From positions 1-7,420 of the forward strand of contig CALFHG010000033.1 of the NCBI GenBank assembly GCA_937875805.1: DNA of 7,420 nucleotides. The letters run 5' to 3'. Within the stretch, counting starts at the first letter, position 1; the number at the start of each line of letters is the position of its first letter. Shown here piece by piece: positions 1-5,003 of this stretch. Source of the DNA: an uncultured Nitrosopumilaceae archaeon (GTDB taxonomy: Archaea > Thermoproteota > Nitrososphaeria > Nitrososphaerales > Nitrosopumilaceae). The position numbers and the translations under genes are program-made. The notes below the pieces were generated by a model that saw only the letters and a program-made list of their open reading frames with translations, was not told where the DNA came from and made no database searches.

Positions 1-144
1 ATAATTTACAATCTAAAAAATAATCAAATTACAGAAAAACAACGTCAAGAAATAGATGATTTGACATGGAGCTTGGTATGGTATTCATGGCAAGAAGCAA
101 GGATACTATATGACCGTGCAAATGAAAAAATTAAGGAAGACTAG
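1..144 (+). CDS. 3' end of an unknown protein gene (partial)
   Basis: The reading frame is open from the first base to a TAG stop at 142-144 and gives 47 residues of a C-terminus. The start lies outside the window. The tail is polar and charged with a Trp/Tyr-rich core (DDLTWSLVWYSWQEARIL) and ends in a Lys/Glu-rich stretch, which looks like an amphipathic helix. No motif identifies a function, and there is no cysteine pair, signal peptide or membrane segment in the visible part. Codon use (AAA, GAA, ATA, AGG) matches the AT-rich genes around it. The long gene-free stretch that follows suggests that its transcription unit ends here. Confidence 0.6.
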   Translation: MIYNLKNNQITEKQRQEIDDLTWSLVWYSWQEARILYDRANEKIKED

Positions 145-173
145 GTTCTAAATTTTAAATTACATCTAAAAAC

Positions 174-243
174 AATCATCAGATTCAATAATAAATTCAA
201 AGCGTTAATTACTTTGAAAAATGCAGGTATTGTGCTGATGATT
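174..243. repeat. Nested inverted repeat forming an imperfect 70-nt hairpin
   Basis: AATCATCAG at 174-182 is the exact reverse complement of CTGATGATT at 235-243. Just inside, CAATA (186-190) pairs with TATTG (228-232) across a small 3x2 internal loop. At the tip, TTCAAAG (196-202) pairs with CTTTGAA (212-218) around a 9-base loop. The nesting of three perfect stems is what an RNA hairpin with internal loops would give. No G-U pairs are present, so the strand cannot be told. No T-run follows on the plus strand, so it is a poor terminator for the gene ending at 144. It could be a small RNA, a 3' UTR element or a remnant of a mobile element. Confidence 0.4.
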
Positions 244-418
244 ATATCAAAGGGTTCTCTCTGATTTCCTCAAAATTGATGAATATTGCCGAATTATGAA
301 GCTGTTTCTTGTTCATGTATGAATAAGATTTGAAAAGAAAAATAAGCACAAACCAACAGGAATAATTCTATTTGATCGAACGTTTAGAAATTTAACCTAA
401 AAGTAATTATTTTTAATT

Positions 419-441
419 CTGGTTTTTTAACAAAAACCCAG
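419..441. other. AT-rich hairpin with GC clamp
   Basis: CTGG (419-422) pairs with CCAG (438-441), and TTTTT (423-427) with AAAAA (432-436), with C437 bulged and a 4-base loop. It lies between the 70-nt inverted repeat and the three-helix element. It may be part of a larger RNA or an isolated terminator-like hairpin, though no T-run follows on the plus strand. Confidence 0.3.
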
Positions 442-507
442 ACGTATTGATTTCAATGAGTCAGAGACATCTCACGGCGTTAGCTGGAAGAGCCCATTGC
501 TCACATA

Positions 508-598
508 AACTAGTTAATGCATTTTATGAGTCTCCATAGTGAAGGAGACTGACTTTTTTTCCGCAGTGGAAATAAACAAAATGTATTCTCAACTAGTT
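508..598 (+). ncRNA. Candidate structured RNA with three helices
   Basis: An outer helix pairs 508-525 (AACTAGTTAATGCATTTT) with 578-587 (AAAATGTATT) and 591-598 (AACTAGTT): 18 base pairs with CTC (588-590) bulged. Inside it are two hairpins. One has a perfect 7-bp stem (529-535 with 544-550, AGTCTCC/GGAGACT, 8-base loop). The other has a 5-bp stem (TTTCC 558-562 with GGAAA 568-572). Outer pair G519-T584 is G-U on the plus strand but would be C-A on the minus strand, which favours plus. A run of seven T (554-560) follows the inner 7-bp hairpin, so 529-560 alone could act as a terminator and the larger fold as its alternative. No known RNA family was recognised. Confidence 0.45.
529..560 (+). 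terminator. Hairpin plus T-run, terminator-like
   Basis: A perfect 7-bp stem (AGTCTCC 529-535, GGAGACT 544-550) with loop ATAGTGAA is followed after three bases by seven T residues (554-560). Archaeal termination depends mainly on T-rich stretches, so this would suit the 3' end of a transcript from the upstream gene-free region. It is embedded in the larger 508-598 fold, and the two readings compete. Confidence 0.4.
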
Positions 599-604
599 CA
601 AATA

Positions 605-614
605 GTATTTTAAT
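605..614 (+). promoter_or_regulatory. TATA-like box for the gene at 638
   Basis: TATTTTAATA is centred about 28 bases before the TTG start at 638 and no Shine-Dalgarno site intervenes. This is the spacing expected for a leaderless archaeal transcript starting at the codon. It begins only 7 bases after the end of the folded element at 508-598. Confidence 0.4.
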
Positions 615-637
615 AGCAAACCAGACAGCATATTAAA

Positions 638-958
638 TTGACAGAAATTCAATTAGCCGGATCAGGCGGATGGGTAAATGCAGAACTAACTGACGAGCAA
701 GTAAGTAAATCAAAACTTGTTCCAAATATGGATAAGCATTTTTTATCATCACTTGAAAAATTAGATACAGCAAAAATGCTGAAACACTTTTGCAAACAAT
801 GCAATTCAGAATTTGATGGTGCAACTCAGATACAGATTGAGGAGCAACCAAACGAGGTAGTTGCAGATGGATTAACTTTGATAGAAAGAGGTCAATACAC
901 TTGTCACAAGTGTAACTCAATTATCGGAGAATATAGAGTATTTCAGAAAAAAGACTAG
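638..958 (+). CDS. Small zinc-ribbon-like protein, function unknown
   Basis: The product has 106 residues. Two CxxC pairs, C52-K-Q-C55 and C89-H-K-C92, are spaced 33 residues apart, the usual arrangement of a zinc ribbon in which two knuckles bind one metal ion. The N-terminal 50 residues (start MTEIQLAGSGGW) hold no recognised domain. The protein ends shortly after the second knuckle with a short beta-like stretch and a lysine tail. The start is taken as TTG at 638, because an in-frame TAG lies at 614-616, no ATG lies between, and a TATA-like box sits at the right distance for a leaderless message. The next in-frame ATG (729) would still keep both cysteine pairs. No signal peptide or membrane segment is seen, so it should be cytoplasmic. 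The partner or role is unknown; nucleic-acid or protein binding is typical of zinc ribbons. Confidence 0.7.
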   Translation: MTEIQLAGSGGWVNAELTDEQVSKSKLVPNMDKHFLSSLEKLDTAKMLKHFCKQCNSEFDGATQIQIEEQPNEVVADGLTLIERGQYTCHKCNSIIGEYRVFQKKD

Positions 959-1018
959 TAATAGTCATCTAAATGATTCTAACTTTATTATTTTCATCAG
1001 CCTAAATAATGCGTATTC

Positions 1019-1027
1019 ATTAAATAC
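1019..1027 (+). promoter_or_regulatory. TATA-like box for the 45-residue gene
   Basis: ATTAAATAC is centred about 25 bases before the ATG at 1048, and no Shine-Dalgarno site lies between. This fits a leaderless transcript and supports the small ORF being a real gene with its own promoter. Confidence 0.35.
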
Positions 1028-1047
1028 AGCAATTTTTTACAAATATT

Positions 1048-1185
1048 ATGTCAAATCAAAAATGCGTATCATGTGGAATTGGTTTCTTTTCTCCAACAGG
1101 GGCAGAGAAATGTTCCAAATGTGCAGGAAGTGAATCACAAGGACAAGAAGGTCACGATTCCTGTGGTTGTGGACACAGCCATTAA
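1048..1185 (+). CDS. Tiny double-CxxC protein with His/Cys tail
   Basis: ATG at 1048 opens a 45-residue frame ending in TAA (1183-1185). Residues C6-V-S-C9 and C22-S-K-C25 form a compact zinc-ribbon pair with a 12-residue spacer containing GFFSPTG. The last ten residues carry H36, C39, C41, H43 and H45 (HDSCGCGHSH), a second potential metal site. So 6 Cys and 3 His in 45 residues face a single metal-type role. The chance of a random frame holding two well-spaced CxxC pairs and a His/Cys end is low, which is the main argument that it is coding. It has its own TATA-like box and a T-run after the stop. Zinc binding is inferred from the cysteine spacing; a metal-handling role for the tail (zinc, copper or nickel) is a guess. 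Confidence 0.7.
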   Translation: MSNQKCVSCGIGFFSPTGAEKCSKCAGSESQGQEGHDSCGCGHSH

Positions 1186-1188
1186 TTC

Positions 1189-1195
1189 TTTTTTT
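1189..1195 (+). terminator. T-run after the 45-residue gene
   Basis: Seven T residues begin 3 bases after the TAA stop. Archaeal RNA polymerase commonly stops at such tracts without a hairpin. The tract also lies just upstream of the promoter region of the gene at 1234. Confidence 0.35.
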
Positions 1196-1233
1196 CTATA
1201 ACATGAATATACGGACAGGAAACAATTAGACTT

Positions 1234-1746
1234 ATGACAAAAACATCTCAAGAAATGAAAGAGCTAGTTGAAGAATTCATCAAAGTTACAAATATCAATT
1301 ATGAAGATCAAACTGAAAAAATTAAAGAGAAAAGTGAGATTATAGATTGGCAGTTTCATGTAGGAACAAATGTCATAATTAGTAAAAATGCAAATAGGTC
1401 AGACAGAATTCATGTAAATGTAAATATGAGATTCCCAGCTCAAGATACAAAATTATTAGTAATGAAAAATCAATCATTTTCTAAAGCAATAATGGAGATC
1501 AGTGAGATTTGTACAACCTGTAATGTCGGTCACCAATGGATAAAAAATGGAGAAGATATTGCAGGTTTGGCAATATTCTCACATGTAGATGAACAAATTC
1601 TAGATAGAGTCTCATTTCATAATACATGGGATAAGGTTGCAAGAGTGTCAGGGCATGTTCAAAAAATTCTTAGATCTAATTTCAGTGGATTTTCAGCACA
1701 AAATAATACCACAGATGTAACAATCGACAAGTCAATGTATGGTTAA
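1234..1746 (+). CDS. DUF2299-like conserved archaeal protein
   Basis: The product is a 170-residue soluble protein without signal or membrane segments. An N-terminal helix (residues 3-20) is followed by a beta-rich block (about 37-65: IIDWQFHVGTNVIISK, then RIHVNVNMRF), helices, and a C-terminal helix. This order and the 'WQFHVG' stretch resemble DUF2299, an archaeal family with a YbjN/secretion-chaperone-like fold; the match is from memory of the family and is tentative. C93-T-T-C96 with H100 form a possible metal or redox site inside the protein, not assumed for the family. The ATG start at 1234 has no Shine-Dalgarno site. A weak AATATA (1206-1211) lies about 25 bases before it, so the message may be leaderless. 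No catalytic motif is seen and the function is unknown. Confidence 0.65.
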   Translation: MTKTSQEMKELVEEFIKVTNINYEDQTEKIKEKSEIIDWQFHVGTNVIISKNANRSDRIHVNVNMRFPAQDTKLLVMKNQSFSKAIMEISEICTTCNVGHQWIKNGEDIAGLAIFSHVDEQILDRVSFHNTWDKVARVSGHVQKILRSNFSGFSAQNNTTDVTIDKSMYG

Positions 1747-1780
1747 ACAGAAAACCGAAATGAACATACACTAGTAAAAT

Positions 1781-1784
1781 GGAG
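1781..1784 (+). promoter_or_regulatory. Shine-Dalgarno site for the gene at 1795
   Basis: GGAG lies 10 bases before the ATG at 1795. Two nearer or overlapping ATGs (1779, 1790) run into stops within a few codons, so the GGAG and 1795 are the best pair. A ribosome site here, unlike at the neighbours, fits translation from a message shared with the gene ending at 1746, only 48 bases upstream. Confidence 0.35.
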
Positions 1785-1794
1785 AAAAAATGAA

Positions 1795-2094
1795 ATGATT
1801 TCCTTTGATCACAGAATTCTAAGCGAATACAGAATAAAAATAGCAAAGATTGAGACACTTGCAAAGTCCATTTTATCTCATAGAGAACCAAAAAATGAAG
1901 AAGCAAAAGGAGCCTCAGAGTTTCTAGACGTCCTGATTAATGAGACGGATAAATTCTATGAAAACAACAGCACCATATTATCAAACCACGGAAAGAGACC
2001 ACATGCACGCTCTCGTCTAGCAGAAACTAAAGAATGGAATGAGAATGTCGAGAGATTTTATGAAAAAAATCCACGAAGAAGACCAAGAAAATAA
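1795..2094 (+). CDS. Small protein with arginine-rich C-terminus, unknown
   Basis: The product has 99 residues. The N-terminal two thirds (SFDHRILSEYRIKIAKIETLAK to about residue 62) are predicted helical with regular hydrophobic spacing, probably two or three amphipathic helices. Residues 67-75 (KRPHARSRL) and the end (KNPRRRPRK) are strongly basic, which would suit contact with nucleic acid; this is inference only. There are no cysteines, catalytic motifs or membrane segments. The start at 1795 is preceded by GGAG. The gene follows 1234-1746 in the same direction with a 48-base gap and may be co-transcribed. A weak hairpin plus T-run at 2143-2164 follows the stop. I do not recognise the family. 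Confidence 0.6.
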   Translation: MISFDHRILSEYRIKIAKIETLAKSILSHREPKNEEAKGASEFLDVLINETDKFYENNSTILSNHGKRPHARSRLAETKEWNENVERFYEKNPRRRPRK

Positions 2095-2142
2095 TTAATC
2101 AAACTCAACATTTTGTATTCACAAGTGGATCTAACCTTTACT

Positions 2143-2164
2143 ATTTTGTCAACAAAATTTTTTT
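2143..2164 (+). terminator. Short hairpin with T-run
   Basis: ATTTTG (2143-2148) pairs with CAAAAT (2153-2158) around TCAA, and the T stretch runs on to 2164. It lies about 50 bases after the stop at 2094 and before the TATA-like stretch of the next gene, the expected place for a transcript end. Confidence 0.4.
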
Positions 2165-2172
2165 CTGCCATC

Positions 2173-2186
2173 TATTTTTTTAAAAA
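2173..2186 (+). promoter_or_regulatory. TATA-like stretch for the gene at 2199
   Basis: An AT-only stretch (TATTTTTTTAAAAA) is centred roughly 20-25 bases before the GTG at 2199, with no Shine-Dalgarno site. It is compatible with a leaderless message, but the low sequence complexity makes the exact box uncertain. Confidence 0.3.
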
Positions 2187-2198
2187 TCAATACAATTA

Positions 2199-2570
2199 GT
2201 GCAAGAATTAGAAAATTCCAGACCTGAAAATATCCTTTGTGGTAAAATTTTGAATATAAATTCGTCAATACGATTTGTAGGCATATTATGTAAATGTGGA
2301 AGACTAAAGGCATATGATAGAAAAAATGGAATGATTCCACAACTAAGTGTGTCAGAAACCAAACTACTACATCGTGAAGCACTGTTAAAATCCAAAATGA
2401 ATCATATTTTTGATAAAAAACTTGGTAAAACAAATTGGTCTATAGAATCAAGAGACAATGTAAAATGGATTACAGTTAATTTTGAGAGAGATCTCATACT
2501 AATATCTACAGAAAACTCATCAAATCATGATAAGATAGTGCTCAAAATTCTTTCAATGTTAGGAACTTGA
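2199..2570 (+). CDS. Thaumarchaeal conserved protein, DUF6659-like
   Basis: The product has 123 residues from a GTG start. The pattern is: a short N-terminal helix, a strand 'SIRFVGILCKCGRLKAYD' (23-40), a central helix (52-76) with 'FDKKLGKTNW', then 'RDNVKWITVNFERDLILIST' beta strands (85-104) and a C-terminal helix. This mix of a 'FVGI..GRL.A..R..G' strand pair and a 'K.ITVNF....LILIS' end resembles the DUF6659 family, expanded in ammonia-oxidising archaea and reminiscent of roadblock/profilin-like sensor folds; the assignment is from memory. C31-K-C33 replaces the usual acidic or polar turn and is a small oddity. No signal or membrane segment is present. A role in sensing or regulation is possible but not shown. 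Confidence 0.65.
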   Translation: MQELENSRPENILCGKILNINSSIRFVGILCKCGRLKAYDRKNGMIPQLSVSETKLLHREALLKSKMNHIFDKKLGKTNWSIESRDNVKWITVNFERDLILISTENSSNHDKIVLKILSMLGT

Positions 2571-2635
2571 AGAATATGATTTTCCAGAATAGTCAATCAG
2601 ATAATTTAGAAGTTATCAACATATCAAGAATTCAC

Positions 2636-2662
2636 CCCACAGAGACATGAACCATTTGTGGG
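2636..2662. other. Isolated GC-containing hairpin in intergenic DNA
   Basis: CCCACA (2636-2641) pairs perfectly with TGTGGG (2657-2662) around a 15-base loop. It is the only GC-rich patch of the 150-base gap between the converging genes ending at 2570 and 2720. There is no T-run. It may be part of a 3' UTR fold; nothing identifies it. Confidence 0.25.
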
Positions 2663-2711
2663 AGTTACAACACAATATCCGTTTAAGGAGTATTAGTGAC
2701 GTCTAAAATAT

Positions 2712-2733
2712 ATCTAAAATTAATTAGATTTTT
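2712..2733. terminator. Possible two-way terminator between converging genes
   Basis: ATCTAA (2712-2717) pairs with TTAGAT (2724-2729) around a 6-base loop, followed by T on the plus strand (to 2733) and by an AT-rich ATATATTTT stretch on the minus strand. It overlaps the stop codon of the minus-strand small ORF (2720-2722) and would serve transcripts arriving from both sides. Confidence 0.35.
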
Positions 2734-2875
2734 GGATATTTTCGGTTACCTTTTTTAATTCAGAAAGAATCAGAACAAGGATTTCCTTTTCACTCAATTT
2801 TAAAAGTTCTACAGTTTCTTCTTCTGTGAATTTAATTTCTTCATTTATTTTTGCATATGTATCAAGATCAGCCAT
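2720..2875 (-). CDS. 51-residue helical protein, unknown
   Basis: On the minus strand, ATG (2873-2875) opens 51 codons ending in TAA (2720-2722). The sequence is acidic in its first half (INEEIKFTEEETVELLKL) and continues with a clear leucine/isoleucine heptad-like stretch (ILVLILSELKKVTENI), so it should form one or two amphipathic helices, perhaps a coiled coil. It has no cysteine and no membrane-length apolar run. Codon use is like the neighbours. No Shine-Dalgarno site is seen; a weak GTTTAA (2908-2903) about 30 bases upstream might be the TATA box, while the better-looking TATATT at 2896-2888 is too close to the start. It is the only minus-strand gene candidate between 1 and 3115. Function unknown; DNA- or protein-binding adaptor is only a guess. 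Confidence 0.55.
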   Translation of the reverse strand: MADLDTYAKINEEIKFTEEETVELLKLSEKEILVLILSELKKVTENIQKSN

Positions 2876-2950
2876 ATATTATAATTGAAATATAACGGAT
2901 GGTTAAACTTTCCTATATCCAATCGAGAATATTGAACACAGTCAATTATC

Positions 2951-2960
2951 TTTAAAAAAA
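2951..2960 (+). promoter_or_regulatory. TATA-like box ahead of the four-hairpin RNA
   Basis: TTTAAAAAAA, preceded by C at 2950, matches the archaeal TATA pattern. A start about 25 bases further on (near 2980) would place the whole series of hairpins at 2991-3112 within the transcript. No ORF of note follows in this direction between here and 3095. Confidence 0.35.
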
Positions 2961-2990
2961 ATCTTAACCAGATTTAATTTTTGGATTTAT

Positions 2991-3112
2991 TGGCATAAAC
3001 TCTTTATGGCCACTAGCTCGCAAAACAGTAATTGGTTTGCACGCCAAGGTATTCTATTGAGTTTCGACTTAGTAGAGTATCCCTAGGAGGAGAACATGGT
3101 TGTCTTCCTAGG
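2991..3112 (+). ncRNA. Candidate RNA of four consecutive hairpins
   Basis: Hairpin 1: 2991-2999 with 3003-3012 (TGGCATAAA / TTTATGGCCA, one bulged G, 3-base loop). Hairpin 2: GCAAA 3020-3024 with TTTGC 3036-3040. Hairpin 3: 3048-3062 with 3067-3082, 15 pairs, T3080 bulged, closed by the tetraloop TTCG (3063-3066). Hairpin 4: 3082-3112, ten pairs, one G-G mismatch, three more pairs and a 3-base loop. In hairpin 3 the pairs T3052-G3077, T3057-G3072 and G3059-T3070, and in hairpin 4 G3089-T3105, are G-U on the plus strand but C-A on the minus strand, so the RNA should be plus-strand, opposite to argS. A TATA-like box lies at 2951-2960. It has no SRP, RNase P, 5S or tRNA signature. Its 3' end is unclear because no T-run follows; it may run antisense into argS. 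Confidence 0.55.
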
Positions 3113-3115
3113 ACA

Positions 3116-5002
3116 TTACATTCTATCAGGAGCTTTGATTCCAAGAAGGTCTAGTGATTTTTCTAAAACAATTTTGAAGGAATTTACTAAACAAAGACGT
3201 GAATTTTCAAGTTCAACATCCCCCAAACCCAAAACCTTTGATTTTTCATAAAATGAATTAAAGGCCACTGCCAAATCATAGCAATATCTTGCAATCACTT
3301 TGGGAGATAAATTACTTGCAGCATCTCGGACTTGTAAATTAAAGAGACCAATATTTCTAATCAGATCTAATTCTGATTTGTCTTTCAGCAAAGAAAAATC
3401 AACATCGATTGTAGGAGTACGGTCAGATTTTTCTAATATTCTAGATGCTCTTGCATGAGTATATTGAATGTAGGGGGAAGTGTCACCCTCTAAACTAAGG
3501 GATTTTGTCAAATCAAAAGTGATGATTTTGTCTAAATCTTGTTTTATCATTTCATAACGTAAAGTACCAACTGAAACTAAATGTGCGATGGTCTCAATTT
3601 CAGAATCATCCATTTCAGGATGTCTATTCTTAGTTTCTTCACTTGTTTTTTCTTTTAAAATTTCATATACAGAATCAGCAGAAACATACAGACCTTTTCT
3701 GCCAGACATTTGTGCTTGTTTACCATCAGTGTCTAATCCAAGTGTTTTTGCAGTTTCTGAACTTAATGTAACAGACTCGTATCCAAGGTGATTATACGCA
3801 TTAGGAACCGATTTGAATTTCCCCATTAACGAAGTGATAATTTTTTGTAATCTTGCTTGTCTTGAATCAATTACAGTGACAACTTTTTCACCGGTAAAAT
3901 TTTTAGAAATTTTATCAGATTCTTTCAAAGTAGTTTGCCATAGAACTCTAGAATGAGGTTGCTCTTTTTCGTATTTTTCATAGTTAAATGGATCTTCAAG
4001 CAAGCCCAATTTCCAAGCAGCATATGGAATATCTTTAGCAATATACGTTGCAGTTCCATTACTGCGAACAATCACCTTATCTTCTTCTTTACCTTCGCCA
4101 CGAATTACCCAGCAACCTCCATTCTTACCTTCATTTTCAAATTCAACTAATTTCATCTCTTTAAGTTTTTCAAAGATTTCACTCCAAAGACCAGAACGAA
4201 TAATCTGAGATTCAAAATTCAGACAATCATAAGTGACACCAAGATTCCAACAAGTTTCAAGTTGTCCTGCTAAGACCTTTCTAGTAATTTTATCTGCAAA
4301 CTTTGCAATTTCAGAATCGCCATCTTCTAGTTCTTTGAGAATGTTTTTTCTAATCTCCTCGAGACTAGGATCAGTATCATATTTCTCAGTTGTTTTGACA
4401 TAAACATCATCACCACAATAATGATCAAATTTCTTTCCGTTTGGAGGTTCTTCTGCATACCCAAAGTGTTTGAATCCAACTATAATATCAGCAACTTGAA
4501 GTCCAGAATCATCGATGTAATTTAGTACATTTACTGTGTAGTTTGCTTTTTCTAAAATTCTAGATACAGTGTCTCCGATGATAATATTTCGAATATGACC
4601 AATGTGAAGTGCCTTGTTTGGATTTACACTAGTATGCTCAACTACAATCGTAGAGCCATTACCAATATCAACATCACCGCATGTATCAAGGTAGGATTCA
4701 GAGAGAATTAATTGAGATAATTTTTCCCAGTTTGCAAAGAAATTAAGATATCCTGAAGGATGTGCTTCAGATTTTAAAACTAGTGTGTTGGTACATTTAG
4801 AATATTTTTCAGAAAGTATTTCAGCAATTTCTTTAGGGCTTTTTTGTAGTTGTTTTGCAAGCAAATAAGAAATGTTTGAACTTACATCACCAAAACCAGG
4901 TTTTGCAGGTTCAACAGAAAATTCTATACTAGAGATAGATAGATCAGATAATATCTTGTTTAGATTATTTTCAATTTCATCAATAATTGATTTGAATGTC
5001 AT
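3116..5002 (-). CDS. argS: Arginyl-tRNA synthetase
   Basis: This class I synthetase charges tRNA-Arg with arginine using ATP in the cytoplasm. The product has 628 residues, within the usual range. An N-terminal additional domain (about 1-110, with 'KPGFGDVSSNISYLLAKQL') helps bind the tRNA. The catalytic Rossmann core holds VEHTSVNPNKALHIGH at 121-136, with the HIGH motif at 133-136. The second signature appears as QMSGRKG (431-437), the degenerate KMSK form common in ArgRS. 'EGDTSPYIQYTHAR' (505-518) opens the DALR anticodon-binding domain, and the protein ends in LGIKAPDRM, the near-universal ArgRS terminus. The ATG start lies one base after the stop of the upstream phosphatase gene and has no clear Shine-Dalgarno site, so translation is probably coupled. 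The gene is intact. Its stop codon sits 4 bases from the last hairpin of the candidate plus-strand RNA. Confidence 0.97.
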   Translation of the reverse strand: MTFKSIIDEIENNLNKILSDLSISSIEFSVEPAKPGFGDVSSNISYLLAKQLQKSPKEIAEILSEKYSKCTNTLVLKSEAHPSGYLNFFANWEKLSQLILSESYLDTCGDVDIGNGSTIVVEHTSVNPNKALHIGHIRNIIIGDTVSRILEKANYTVNVLNYIDDSGLQVADIIVGFKHFGYAEEPPNGKKFDHYCGDDVYVKTTEKYDTDPSLEEIRKNILKELEDGDSEIAKFADKITRKVLAGQLETCWNLGVTYDCLNFESQIIRSGLWSEIFEKLKEMKLVEFENEGKNGGCWVIRGEGKEEDKVIVRSNGTATYIAKDIPYAAWKLGLLEDPFNYEKYEKEQPHSRVLWQTTLKESDKISKNFTGEKVVTVIDSRQARLQKIITSLMGKFKSVPNAYNHLGYESVTLSSETAKTLGLDTDGKQAQMSGRKGLYVSADSVYEILKEKTSEETKNRHPEMDDSEIETIAHLVSVGTLRYEMIKQDLDKIITFDLTKSLSLEGDTSPYIQYTHARASRILEKSDRTPTIDVDFSLLKDKSELDLIRNIGLFNLQVRDAASNLSPKVIARYCYDLAVAFNSFYEKSKVLGLGDVELENSRLCLVNSFKIVLEKSLDLLGIKAPDRM

Positions 5003-5003
5003 C

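Larger units (their letters stand above)
144..637. other. Gene-free region with several RNA-like folds
   Basis: About 490 bases carry no credible ORF on either strand: the longest plus-strand ATG ORFs between 144 and 440 are about 10 codons or shorter. The other gene-to-gene gaps in the plus-strand cluster are roughly 50-100 bases, so this gap is unusually large. It contains three self-complementary elements, listed separately (174-243, 419-441, 508-598). No tRNA, rRNA or CRISPR repeat was recognised. Stretch 244-418 shows nothing convincing. Confidence 0.6.

Noticed and set aside
235..305. Possible C/D box guide RNA (TGATGA at 236-241, CTGA at 261-264, TTGATGA at 276-282)
   Set aside because: The D box would be a CCGA or CTGT variant, the spacing between C' and D is wrong, and no terminal stem joins the ends. 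TGATGA is also frequent by chance in this composition.
2647..2706. 19-codon ORF starting at the ATG at 2647
   Set aside because: Very short, no ribosome site or TATA-like box at the right distance, and it overlaps a hairpin; nothing supports coding.
3007..3082. tRNA-like look (CTAGCTC and TTTCGA motifs)
   Set aside because: TTCG is the loop of a 15-bp stem, not a 7-base T-loop; there is no 7-bp acceptor stem, anticodon arm or discriminator/CCA end.
3082..3112. Hairpin 4 as a terminator of argS on the minus strand
   Set aside because: No T-run follows on the minus strand, and the G-U pair only pairs on the plus strand; the minus-strand stem is weaker.
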